This document shows positions 37,433-47,744 of a stretch of 64,000 bases of DNA, piece after piece (within the stretch, counting starts at the first letter, position 1; each line of letters begins with the position of its first letter). The stretch spans positions 694,197 to 758,196 of the forward strand of contig VZRG01000030.1 in the NCBI GenBank assembly GCA_013397435.1. The letters are read 5' to 3'. The DNA comes from Erythrocercus mccallii. Taxonomy: Eukaryota; Chordata; Aves; Passeriformes; Dicruridae. The notes under the pieces were generated by a model. The model made no database searches. It was not told the origin of the DNA and saw nothing but the letters and a program-made list of their open reading frames with translations. Position numbers and translations under genes: made by a program.

Positions 37433-37777
37433 NNNNNNNNNNNNNNNNNNNNNNNNNNNNNNNNNNNNNNNNNNNNNNNNNNNNNNNNNNNNNNNNNNNN
37501 NNNNNNNNNNNNNNNNNNNNNNNNNNNNNNNNNNNNNNNNNNNNNNNNNNNNNNNNNNNNNNNNNNNNNNNNNNNNNNNNNNNNNNNNNNNNNNNNNNNN
37601 NNNNNNNNNNNNNNNNNNNNNNNNNNNNNNNNNNNNNNNNNNNNNNNNNNNNNNNNNNNNNNNNNNNNNNNNNNNNNNNNNNNNNNNNNNNNNNNNNNNN
37701 NNNNNNNNNNNNNNNNNNNNNNNNNNNNNNNNNNNNNNNNNNNNNNNNNNNNNNNNNNNNNNNNNNNNNNNNNNNNN
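37433..37777. other. Assembly gap, 345 Ns
   Basis: All bases are N. It is flanked by a purine-rich run on the left and an AGAGA microsatellite on the right, so the missing sequence is probably more purine-rich simple repeat that could not be assembled. Translated frames across it have no meaning. Confidence 0.99.
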
Positions 37778-37872
37778 AGAGAAGAGAAGAGAAGAGAAGA
37801 GAAGAGAAGAGAAGAGAAGAGAAGAGAAGAGAAGAGAAGAGAAGAGAAGAGAAGAGAAGAGAAGAGAAGAGA
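37778..37872 (+). repeat. (AGAGA)n pentanucleotide microsatellite
   Basis: About 19 near-perfect copies of the 5-base unit AGAGA (also readable as GAGAA) directly after the gap. The true array probably continues into the gap. A pure purine strand of this length can form triplex (H-) DNA and is prone to length change. Confidence 0.97.
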
Positions 37873-38038
37873 TCTGTCTTTCCTACTTCATCTCTCCTCT
37901 TTCCTCAGTAAACCAAGGTCCAGTTAGGATCCATGCTCCAGCAAATGGTGCTGACTTTTGCCAGATCTGCACATCGGGTTCCTTCATGTATACTTTTTCA
38001 GACAGTGACAGTTTCTCAAGTGTCTTTGCAAATATGAT

Positions 38039-38041
<3 letters not shown>
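37873..38041. other. Short unique spacer
   Basis: Unique sequence between the microsatellite and the T run; nothing recognised. Confidence 0.5.

Positions 38042-38081
<40 letters not shown>
38042..38081 (+). repeat. 40-base poly(T) run
   Basis: Forty consecutive T. It could be the complement of a poly(A) tail of a retrocopy lying to the right on the minus strand, but 38082 onward shows no open frame or gene I recognise. Simple slippage growth is the plainer explanation. Confidence 0.97.
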
Positions 38082-38083
<2 letters not shown>

Positions 38084-38907
38084 ATGAGATGAGCAGCAAA
38101 AGAGACACCTCAGTTGTTAATGATCATCCACTCACTCCTGTTCTCAGAGGCTCACAGGTTTGGGCCCTTTTCTGACTGCAACTCTTGCTGTGGAAAAAAA
38201 AAAAAAAGGTGGCTTTTCTTGTGTATAGAAGCCTTAGTTATACTTGGATTGAAGGGCCTAGGAGATTCTTTATATTCAGAGAGCACACACTGCCACTATC
38301 ATTATGAATTACTATTCCTGATGAGTCTAATTCTTTTTACTGCCATTACAACAGATGCTCACATATCTATCCTCAGTAGCCAAATCAATCTTTCCAAACT
38401 TCTAATAAATATTCCAGGAAGAATACTAGATTTTATAACAGCATTTCCTGGCCTTGGCAGGAGAAGAACAGCCCCTTCAAGTCGGCTTTTCACACAGCTT
38501 ACCTGCAAAGCCTAAGGGACACCAGTTAGGGATCCCTTGCTGAACATTGCTGTTACACAGGCAGATATTCACAGTGACAGCAATTTTCCCTGTTAACAGC
38601 CTTCAGTACAACATTTTTCTCTCTGTGTCTATGTCTCTTCTTTCAGCTTCATCCATCTTCAAGTGCATGAGCTCTGTTGTGGTTAATTATAAACTTCAGG
38701 GACTTTTGATATGGGGAATTTCTCAGAACACAAACCAAGTGAACAAACAGGCATCCCCTGGAAAATAGAAAGCTTAGTGAAGTAAAACATGGGTTGCTGA
38801 AACCAGTATATCTTTAAAAGAAGTCAGATTTGTAATCTTCCAAACTAGGTAGGTTATCTGCGTATGGATTTCTTCCTACTTAGTTTATTTCTTGCTTTCA
38901 TCCAGCA

Positions 38908-38932
38908 GATTAGCAGCTGTCAGCTGCTAATC
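38908..38932. repeat. Near-perfect palindrome, 12-base arms
   Basis: Arms GATTAGCAGCTG and CAGCTGCTAATC are exact reverse complements around a single T. Each arm holds a CAGCTG E-box and a TAAT/ATTA homeodomain core, so the site has two-fold symmetric binding words for bHLH and homeodomain proteins. Whether it is a regulatory site is inference. Confidence 0.85.
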
Positions 38933-39521
38933 ATCACCAGTGTCTCCTAGAACGTCTGTTCCTATTTTCCTGTCTCTTCCTGGAAATTCTGTTCCCTATG
39001 GTCCTGTTTTATTATATAACAGATTACAGAAAACAAGGAAAAAATTATTTCCCATAACTTTATGGCTTTTCGATGTTAACTTCTACCCTTCCTGCAACTC
39101 TTCTGCATGCCCCTTGGATCTCACGTTTCCTCTGCTCTTATATTGGCTCCTCTTTTCCATTGTTGTGAGAAACAAGAGGTCTTATGAGGAAAAACGGTGG
39201 ATACACACTTATTCATTAGGAATGAACCTATGGACAGAGGGAAGGTACATGAAAATAGGCAGTACCAGCCCCAGCAGGTTATCAGCCTGTTTTGGTGAGT
39301 CTGAAATAGAGTGGGACAGGTAAACCATGGAGTCGTTTGTGTAGGGGAAGGCATTGCCAAATGACTGAGTCAAGCCCTGCTCTGAAGTGAGTTTATGGCT
39401 TCCTATGCACTAGGCAGAACTGCCTCTGAAATGCTTTGGGATAAAACAGATAGATGAAATGTTGCCTTTTGGATCAATTTTTTGATATGTATCTTCCATG
39501 TTCTTTTGTTTTTAAATGTTT

Positions 39522-39545
39522 TTCAAGGCTGCCTGCAGCCTTGAA
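39522..39545. repeat. Near-perfect palindrome, 11-base arms
   Basis: Arms TTCAAGGCTGC and GCAGCCTTGAA are exact reverse complements around CT. The half site TCAAGG resembles an orphan nuclear receptor (NR5A-type TCAAGGTCA) start but lacks its end. It may form a small hairpin; function unknown. Confidence 0.85.
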
Positions 39546-39989
39546 TTGGCTTTTTGGCATGGAGTGTGAACAAGACTGAAATCAAGTTAAAATATAATGA
39601 GATTCTGAAATAGTTGAATTATTCTTAAGATTTGCTCATTCCATTAGCTATAGCTATCATTCCATTTATAGAACACTTGTAGGGATTAGCATACAGCATA
39701 CCAAAAGAAGCATGTATCTTATGAAATAGTATACTTTAGGTCCCATAGTTGCTGCTGGAAGATTTCCTCCCTCAATATCTTTTTGTTTTGCTGTACTTTC
39801 TTTCAGTCCAAAGGGGAGTTTAGCTGGTGCCAATACTGTGCTCAGAAAATAATCTTACCCAATGTCCTCCTACAGCAGGTGTGGTTTGCAAGAGCATGAC
39901 ACTATGTGAAGCAAAAAACATCTGAGGCCCCTCTTTAAATATCTTTAAAAAGAAGAAACAGAGAATTAATTCAAAAGTTGACTAAGCCG

Positions 39990-40100
39990 TGTTGGATGGG
40001 TTCTTGGTCTAGTGGTAGGTGTCCCTGCTCATGGCAGGGGAATTGGAACTAGATGATTTTTGAGGTCCTTTCCAACCCAAACCATTCTATGATTCTATGA
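39990..40100 (+). mobile_element. CR1 LINE 3'-terminal fragment
   Basis: Reads GTTGGATGGGTTCTTGGTCT, then AACTAGATGATTTTTGAGGTCC, TTTCCAACCCAAACCATTC and ends ATTCTATGATTCTATGA, the diagnostic avian CR1 3' terminus with its 8-base tandem. Strongly 5' truncated and non-coding. Confidence 0.93.
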
Positions 40101-40679
40101 CTTCTGCCACTGTTAAAATGTACCAAGGCCTATGCATCTGGAAAGTCCATCCAGTTTTGGATGTGGGGCAGTTAGATGAGTACAAGCACATAGTGTATAT
40201 CCAGTGGGTCTCATAAGGGCAACTCTAAGTACCAGCTGCAGTATAGTGCAATTTTAGGAATACTTTTAAGTTAGCAGTGGCCCAAAATGAATCACAACTC
40301 CAATTTAAATATATAAGCTTCTTATGGGATATAAACACTTTCTTGTCCAATAATTAGATCCATAAAAGGCAACATGCTGAGGGTGGAGCAGGACCTGAAA
40401 CAAGAGAAGTGGAAAATGACACAGAGGAGGTAGTGGTGGTGCTTTTTAATTTATAAAATGAAGAAAAAAAGTCAGTCTGAAATATCATAAACCAACAACA
40501 GGTTACTCATTAATTTCAAAACATTCTCGCCATCCAAAGCCTCTTTAAATGGGGGCCATTTTGAGCCTTTACTCTCTCAGTCTGTTGCTGATCATAATCC
40601 TCTTCCTTGTATTCCTCTTCTAAGAGTGATGGTCCTCTTTTGTGAATTAGAGAGCCTGAACCCTAATAAGGTGTATTGC
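40101..40679. other. Non-coding DNA, no gene seen
   Basis: Unique sequence; nothing recognised. Confidence 0.5.
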
Positions 40680-40772
40680 CAAATCCTGTGGGGCAAGATC
40701 CCACTTTCCTTGCAAAAGCACAGCTCCTTACATTCAGTAAAGCTACAGAGGTCAGTGGAATAAAGGCCAGGC
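40680..40772 (-). repeat. Faint copy of an old amniote interspersed repeat
   Basis: On the minus strand it reads CCTGGCCTTTATTCCACTGA, CCTCTGTAGCTTTACTGAAT and later GGATCTTGCCCCACAGGATT. This resembles the old amniote repeat text of the type ATTCCACTGACTTCAGTGGAGTTACTCCTGAT... followed by a GATCTGGCCC-like end. Diverged; family unassigned. Confidence 0.3.
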
Positions 40773-41583
40773 CCCTGTGTTTCCCTGGGTCCAGAGTAAA
40801 GCCCACTGCCTGCAAATGAACTTTTCCATACCAGCATAACAACGAGGAGGATAGGTTATATATACATCAAGTGTTCTATCTAAACAGATAATTAAATTAA
40901 AAAAAAAAAATCACAATAAAAATTCGTCTATATTTTAAGCCAGTAGATTTTGTCTGGTTTCAAAGCTTTTTCATTCAGTTATTCATGGCAAAATAATGTT
41001 TATAGAAAAGATAAAGGCAAGCAGGAAGCTGTAAATAATGGATGTCTAGAAAAGCTGTCTTAAAAACAAGTGTACCTGTGAGGAACAATTGGCAGACTGT
41101 TGGGACTTTTATGGATAATTACATTACACAGGCTCTCATAATGTCAGATGCAATATAATAAATAGGCTGCTCACTTTGGTGTTCCCTATAGTCAGCTAGA
41201 GCTATCTGTGAGGCAACTCTTCATTTTTCTGGTTTGTGTGAAAATTATACCTTTTTGTCAGGAGCTCCTTACTTTGCAGAACACCACAGCTCCCAGCAGT
41301 TCCTGGTAGCAGTTGCAAATCGATTTTACCAAACTGTCAGTGTGGAAACTCTGGTGCTTGCTCAGCTCTAACTCTGAGCTCCTCCAAAGCCCTGAGCTTG
41401 CCACAGTGATGCTTGCTTGGGATGGACCCTACAGCTGAAGGTCTTAAACATACCAGTCATCACCTCTCACCTCGTGGCTGCCCTCTGTGGTTGATGGTGC
41501 TCTGCACCTTGCAGAGGGAACTCAGGATCTCTCAAAACTGGGTATCTACTTTGTTTTCCTGTGGAACCATTGAAATTCTGATG
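40773..41583. other. Non-coding DNA, no gene seen
   Basis: Unique sequence with a 10-base A run (40899-40908); nothing else recognised. Confidence 0.5.
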
Positions 41584-41750
41584 GGATTTTTTGGAGGGGA
41601 GAGGTGGTTTGTTTTGGGGGTGTTGGTTATTTGGGTTTTTTAGTTTGTTTTGGAGGGTTTTAATGTTGTTGTATGGTTTGAGGTTTTTTGTTTGTTTGTT
41701 ATGGTTTTTTGGTTTTTGGTTGGTTTGTTTGGGGTATTTTTTATCAGTAT
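41584..41750 (+). repeat. G/T-only low-complexity tract
   Basis: About 165 bases in which the plus strand is almost entirely G and T, with blocks such as GGTTTTTGGTTGGTTTG and several runs of three to five G. C is virtually absent and A is rare. The tract has strong strand asymmetry and scattered G runs that might support G-quadruplexes. The 76-, 106- and 61-codon open frames here are artefacts of its low complexity. Confidence 0.85.
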
Positions 41751-43869
41751 AGGAATATTAGTCAGAAAAAAAAGAAAAGGTAAATACATGCAGAGCTTAT
41801 ATGCAGTTTGCCCTGCCCTGAGCACAGATAGCTCCTCAGGTCTTTCAGGAAAGCATCAAGTGAAAAGAAGTGGCAACTCGACCTGCTCTGAGGTAAGGAT
41901 TTTCTTGGAGAGGCAAATCTCAGGCACGTGTTTCTCACTGTATGCATGCCCCAGTGGTGGACATCTGTGATAAAAAGGTGTTGCTGGTTAGATCTGCATT
42001 CAGCTGGACTCTCCTTCTCACCTAGGTGCTAATAGCAGACTCCTGAAGCGATGCCTATCCCTGCTGGAAGGAAAGTGCAGCATCCAGCTTCAGCTGGAGG
42101 TCAGCCAGTATCTGCTGATGCTTGAACTGCTGCTCAGACAGAAACACACAAAAGACATAATTTGGGAGGAGAGGTTGGGGTAGATTTTCTTCTACAATGC
42201 TCCCTGTTCACATAGGACAGGGATGGCAAACTGACCACCACTTCCATGGTCTTTTTGTCCCAGCTTGTCCAAGATGGTCATGCCATCATGAGGTGGAGGA
42301 TCAGCTCTTTCCTATCAAGTGTCTCTATCTCTTTGGAATGATGCTGCTGAGTCTAATGGATTAGAAATAAGATGGACACTTAAGCATGGTGTATTTCACT
42401 GCATTTATGGACACAGCTTGAAGCAAGTGGATTTTTCAAGAAGTGGGGTGAGGAGAGTACTGGTGAGGTTTTATTGATTTGCACTTTTTTCTCCTTGTGT
42501 ATTTTTTATTCCTCCTCCACTCTCCATCCCAAATCTACCAGCCAAGTGCCAATGCATGGGATAGACCTGCAAACAGAGAAATGTCCCAGTTTACTCAATA
42601 TTTACCAGGAACAAAATCTTGCTCTAGGCATTTCTGGTTGTCCTCTGAGGCAGAGAGCAAAATAAATGCAGCCATCTTTCAGAGTCTGCTTGAGGAGCCA
42701 GTCATTTTATGTTGTAATGACATGTGCATTTAATAAAGATACAGAGTATTCTAAGGAGAGTAAAACTGCACTCGAATCTTAGAGGCATATAGACATTAAG
42801 AATGAAGATTTCATTTAATTGTGGCTTGCTGCTGTGCACAATTTACCAAAATGGCAGTAAACTGCTATTGAACTGTAACATCTAAAGATGTCTAAGTGCT
42901 TGGATAATTTGTGGTTTTTTCCTCCTTTGGAAGATAGTAATAAAATAGCTAAAAAATAGGAAGAAAATATTGCATTGAGGCCTGCAAAGCAAAGAGGGAA
43001 GTAGTCCCATACTCAAGGGCTCTAGTACAAACATTTTCCCTAGGAGAGGCATACCTTGACCCCCTTACCTTTACCATTACAAATAAATAAAATGATGGCC
43101 TTGTATCCCAGAGAGATGGAGTCCAGCAGTAGTGGTGCTTTTGTAAGTTTGTGAACCCTTTAAGAAAGTTCCCATAGGTAAGTTGTGAGCTTAGCTTTCC
43201 CTAATTGGATTTTACAGGCCTCTTAAAAGTAGTGTGTGATCATTTCCTCTCCTTAGCCCACATTCCACAGCCAGAGGTAAAACCCAATGGCTGCAGTTGC
43301 ACAGGACTTTTTGTCCACAGTTGAATCCCTCTATTGTCATTTAATGCAACTCTAAAGGTCTTGGCTCTGCTTGGGTGGCCCAGGGAGCTCCCTTTGATCC
43401 CTGCCCATTAGTGGAATCCCTTGGGGATCAGACCAACACACACTGACTTGCCCATGGTGATTATCTGGCTGAAACACCTGAGCCCTATGGCACTGACAGA
43501 AGCATTTGCACATTTTCAGTGTCTCCTGTGGGGCCTTTGGTTCAAAATGACTATGATAAGATGTAAGCTGATGGAGTTGACAGGACTCTGAGTATAAAAT
43601 GCAGAAGAGGCACTTCACACCCTGGCATAACAAAGAGAGCCTCAGCTGATGATGAGAAGGCCTGGCATCCAAGGAACTGGGCAGCACTGGCCTCCTCAGT
43701 AACAGAAGTCATAGCAGAGGTAGCTCCAAGAGTTGGAGAAGATCCAAGCAGGCATTCAGGAGAAGAGTTTGGGAGGAGCACAGACAGCGGAAAAGAAGTG
43801 GGAGAAACCAAAAGGAAGATTCTGTGAAAGAAGGATTGCTGAGTTTTATTCAGACTTTTCTTAGCTACA
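41751..43869. other. Non-coding DNA, no gene seen
   Basis: Unique sequence with no recognised gene or repeat. Minus-strand open frames at 43352-43919 show no known protein. Confidence 0.5.
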
Positions 43870-43965
43870 AGTGTTTTTGTTTGGTTGGTATGGGTTTTTT
43901 TTTGTGTTTTTTTTTTCATTTAGTTGATTGGTTGGGGTTTTTTTTGGTGGGGGGGTGATTTTGAT
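43870..43965 (+). repeat. G/T-rich low-complexity tract
   Basis: A second G/T-skewed stretch: GTTTTTGTTTGGTTGGTATG, long T runs and GGTTGGGGTTTT, ending with a run of seven G (GGTGGGGGGGTG). It resembles the tract at 41584-41750, 2.2 kb upstream, and has the same strand bias. Confidence 0.8.
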
Positions 43966-45868
43966 GCAATCTGTGATAATATTTGTGTCCTCTGGGCATG
44001 GCAAGCATTAATCCTAGCTGCAGAGATTTTATTAGGCTAAGCAATGTGCTCCTGATCCTTGGATGGGTAAATGAAGGATACCCAGCAGCCAGCTCTCTGC
44101 TGGGATGAAGCATGGAGAACAGAGATTTTACAGATTGCAGTGTTACAGTATCAGTGTTGACCTACCTGCCTACAGAGACAAAGAAAATTGGCATTTGGGT
44201 AGTGTTTATCAAAGGTATTGTGTTGAAGCACGATCTTAGAATTGTGGATTATTCTTATTAATAGAAAGTATAATCTACCTCTAGGAGATAACAAATAAGT
44301 AAAGTTCATAGCTATTATTGCCTCCTGATACATTCAGTGTGAGTATTTCACACTGAAAGTTATCTTGCATTCATGTAAATTACATTGACTAGAAAATACT
44401 AATGCTCTCCCCAAGATAACAAATGTAAATGTAAACTATTCTAATCTCGTGGTGCTAATGTGTCTAGGGAAGGTTTATTACACTATGAAATTTAGATGAA
44501 TTACAGAAGTGGAATGTTGGAAGAAATTACCAGGTAGTGATGTCTTCAGCTGTGTGCCTAGGCAGGTGAATGGCAAATTGCAGAAATTAAGAACTCATTC
44601 TGCCATGAGAATCCCTCTTTCAGCCATTATCCGGGGGGAGGACTATCTACTTTCTTCTGGATTTGCCAGTGGGATCGAGGAAACACAATAAATTCTTTCT
44701 TTTATTTCTCCTTACCTGTGGAATTTCATTTTATTTTTTGCTATTTGTATTGAGTTGCTCATCTCTGACACATCTGCTAGCAAGGAATGGATAAATAAAG
44801 CCAAATGAGCTGAATGAGTTGTCTGAAGAATAGTGGGAAATTTACTTGAAAAATCATTCAGCAGTTGTTTGAGACAACAAAGAAAACTGAGGAAAGTCTG
44901 TTGCATTTTTATAGATGTATTCTCAGCACCTTTTAGATTGGTCTGCAGTGCCTCTCCCATTTTGCCCACATGATTGTGGGAGAGCTTGTAATTTTTGCCA
45001 GGCAGCTGTGCAGCCACCCATTAGCCAGGAAGGCTGCTCCAGAACTCAGGGGAAAGATATAAAAATTATTTGTATTAGCTTAACATGCTACTTTCTAAAA
45101 TGAGTTTTTCATTAGTTTACCTCAGCGCCTGAGAGTTCAGAGCTCACACCCCCCTGGCCACATTGTAAAGTAAAACAATGTCCTGCCAGACAGCTGAAGC
45201 CATTTCTTTGTGTGCAGCTTGCTATGTTTGTAGTGGAAGTGAAAGGTGCTAGGCTGGCATCCTCAGACAATAAAGCCCTTCACCAGATTGTGTTGGTTCC
45301 CTACAAGGTTTCATACTAGATTCACCAATTAACCACATTCCTGGCCAAAGGGGTGACCCCAGAGGTACCTACGTAATTCTATCAGCTTAAGCTTACTCAC
45401 TCCTTTGCCACCTGGAAACTAATAGAATTGTTCATGTAATTTCTGGTCATACTTTTTATATGGCAGTCAGCATCTGCCCAGGACTGCACTAACCCCGTTG
45501 GGTGTTTTACACAGACCCCAAGCAGATGTTAGATGGTGACAGTGTACGGTCACTGCTTAGCTTGACCACATTTGAGACAATAACCTTGAGAGCTAAGGCT
45601 CAGTATGGACTTCTAGACCTGGTGCACAAAAGACAAAAATATGGAGAGTGATAGAAGAAAACTACTTTTAGGTAAGAATGAAATGCAAGTGCTATGAAGA
45701 ATGAAAACATTGATTCCACTTCTAAGTGCTCACTTAGCAAAAATGATTGTCCTTCTCTCTTATCTGATGTTCAAAAAGTCATGATTTTCTGAGCTTGGCC
45801 TTGTATGAGGAGATACAATATTTGAACTTTCATATCAACAAAATGGCAAACAAGGACTGAAGCTTGGC
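43966..45868. other. Non-coding DNA, no gene seen
   Basis: Unique sequence. A small hairpin (TTCAGTGTGA / TCACACTGAA, 44333-44357) has 10-base arms, borderline for chance in 64 kb. Confidence 0.5.
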
Positions 45869-45914
45869 TTGTTGAAGTCAACAGAGTTTTGCCATCAATA
45901 TTCAATTGAGGCAA
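45869..45914 (+). repeat. Faint copy of an old amniote interspersed repeat
   Basis: GTTGAAGTCAACAGAGTTTT then GCCATCAATATTCAATTGAGG matches the class GAAGTCAATGGGAGTTTTGCCATTGACTTCAATGGGG found widely in reptile DNA. It is the clearest of the faint copies in the window. Confidence 0.45.
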
Positions 45915-46799
45915 TTTTCTTCCTCAGGCACATTGTGGATCAAGAATAAGGCATTAATCCTCTGATTTTTTTTTTTTAGTCATCTGCAGTTCAGAAAATA
46001 TATTTATCAATCTGGGACTTTAACCAAAAGGAAGAGGTTTACAAGCAACTAAAGCATGTTCTTTTGAGATTTACAAAGCGAATAAACTAGCAAACCCAGT
46101 ATTTATCCATGAATGACTTTAGCTAGAAAAAAGGATGAAACAGAAAAACAGAACTGACATTATTTAAAGGATTTGTCCACAATTTTTTTAAACACTAGGA
46201 AGAACTTGCTTTAACAGCAATAATATTTTCTAGGTTATTTATATGGGTTTCTTTCTGAAAAAGCTGACTCCTACAGCAGACATATATAAAAGAAATAAGA
46301 AGAACTTTTTATTCCCTTACCATTTAATCTTTATATTACTTTTTGCCTTGAATCATCAGACTATCCTTCAAACTTTTTTGATGTCATTAATAATGGTTCT
46401 TGAATATTATGTTCGTTCTTAAGAGCATATTTTTTCAAACATGTTGTATTGCATGACTATTTTTCAGTCTTAGGCTCTTCACAGATACCATTTACTTTGA
46501 AGAAGCTTCTAATCCTTTCTTCTCTCATTTCCTCTCTCTTACTGTTTTGACTTCAGAGAGGGAAAGAAGTTTCTTCTTTCACATTTTCCTTGACTGACCC
46601 ATGAAAATGATGTATGATAGAAGCTTTAAAAAGAAATATGTCTGTTAGTGCCTTTGAAAATTAGTCTCTTTGTTCTTACAGCTGATGGTTTTGTTGAATA
46701 GCCATGATCTGTTATGTGTGTTTATTTTGAAGATTCAGTTACCTTCCGTTATTCCACTACAATTCTCAAAGTCTGGAGTAGAAGCACCAGACTTGAGGA
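45915..46799. other. Non-coding DNA upstream of a CR1
   Basis: Unique AT-rich sequence. A pyrimidine tract plus ACAG (46666-46681) makes a plausible 3' splice site just ahead of the open frame that enters the CR1, see findings. Confidence 0.45.
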
Positions 46800-47395
46800 G
46801 CGATGAAAACCTCAGGAAGTCAAATAAATCCAAGTGCAAGGTGTTGCAGCTAGGTCAGGGTAATCCCAGACGTAAGTATGGACTAGGAGAAGAACTTATT
46901 GAGAGCATCCCTGCAGAGACGGGATTTGGTGTTCTGGTGGATGAAAAGCTGAACGTGAACCAACAGTGTACACTCACAGACCAGATGGCCAACTGCATCC
47001 CAGGCTGGATTAAAAGCAGCATGGCCAGCAGGCTGAGGGAGGTGATTCTCCCCCACTACTCTGCCCTTGTGATACCCCACCAGGAGTACTGTGTCCAGCT
47101 CTGGGGTGCTCAGCACAAGAAAAATGAGGATCTGTTAAAGTGGGTCCAGAGGAGTGTGACAAGTATGTTCTGAGGGCTAGAGTGCCTCTCCTATGAAGGC
47201 AAGCTGAGAGAGTTGAGGTTGTTCAGCCTGGAGAAGACAAGGCAGCAGGGAGACCTCATTTTGGCCTTCCAGTACTTAAAGGGAACTTATAAAAGAAAGG
47301 AGAAGGGACATTTTATATGGGCAAACAGTGATAAGACAAGGGGGAACAGTTTTAAACTAAAGAGGAGAGATTTAGAGAGGAAAGGAAATCCACCA
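46800..47395 (+). mobile_element. CR1 LINE, ORF2 C-terminal fragment
   Basis: The frame open from 46670 to a stop at 47171-47173 carries CR1 ORF2 C-terminal sequence from about 46810. It includes NKSKCKVLQLGQGNP, LGVLVDEKLN-like GVLVDEKLNVNQQC, SREVILP-like LREVILPHYSALV, and YCVQLWGAQHKK. After the stop the same frame continues as LSYEGKLRELRLFSLEKT (another frame opens at 47213). ORF2 of CR1 encodes an endonuclease and reverse transcriptase for target-primed retrotransposition; this piece lacks both catalytic domains. It is truncated on both sides, without the 3' terminal tandem, so it is inactive. Its 3' part overlaps in content with the minus-strand CR1 500 bases further on. Confidence 0.9.
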
Positions 47396-47744
47396 ATACC
47401 TGTAAATTTCTAAATACAAACAAGTAGGCTAAGTAGAATAGACAAATTCACATCTGACTCCAGTATATATAAATTGAAGTCTTTTTGGCGCAGTTATCAA
47501 AACAGTCTTTGGTTTGCCACAAAGACTGTCTTACTTACAGGAACTGTACACATACATGTTATATATCTGGATTTGTGCTTTTGAGTCATCTTCAAATCAC
47601 TATCACTATTTGATGTTTTGAAAAGGATGTTATCACGTCATATTTACTTACAGTCAATTTAATTTTAGTAGAACCCTTACATTTCAATGAAACTGCTTTT
47701 ATTGCATTTGATCACTATCTGTCTTGAGAAGCATCTAGTCTATT
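47396..47744. other. Non-coding spacer between inverted CR1 copies
   Basis: AT-rich unique sequence with a 10-base-arm hairpin (ACAGTCTTTG / CAAAGACTGT, 47502-47529). Upstream, more decayed units of the following tandem repeat are possible but not clear. Confidence 0.45.

Larger units (their letters stand above)
38082..39989. other. Non-coding DNA with two palindromes
   Basis: Contains a 13-base A run (38195-38207) and a 133-codon plus-strand open frame (38114-38515) with no recognisable protein. Two strong palindromes are listed separately. No CR1 or LTR is seen. Confidence 0.5.

Noticed and set aside
37331..38087. Two long open frames (198 and 246 codons) across the gap
   Set aside because: Most residues are unknown (Ns), and the rest are AGAGA-repeat and poly(T) translation.
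41413..41970. Hydrophobic open frames rich in F, V, G and W
   Set aside because: Artefacts of the G/T-only tract.
44333..44357. Hairpin with 10-base arms (also 47502-47529)
   Set aside because: Arms this short are expected about once per 64 kb by chance.
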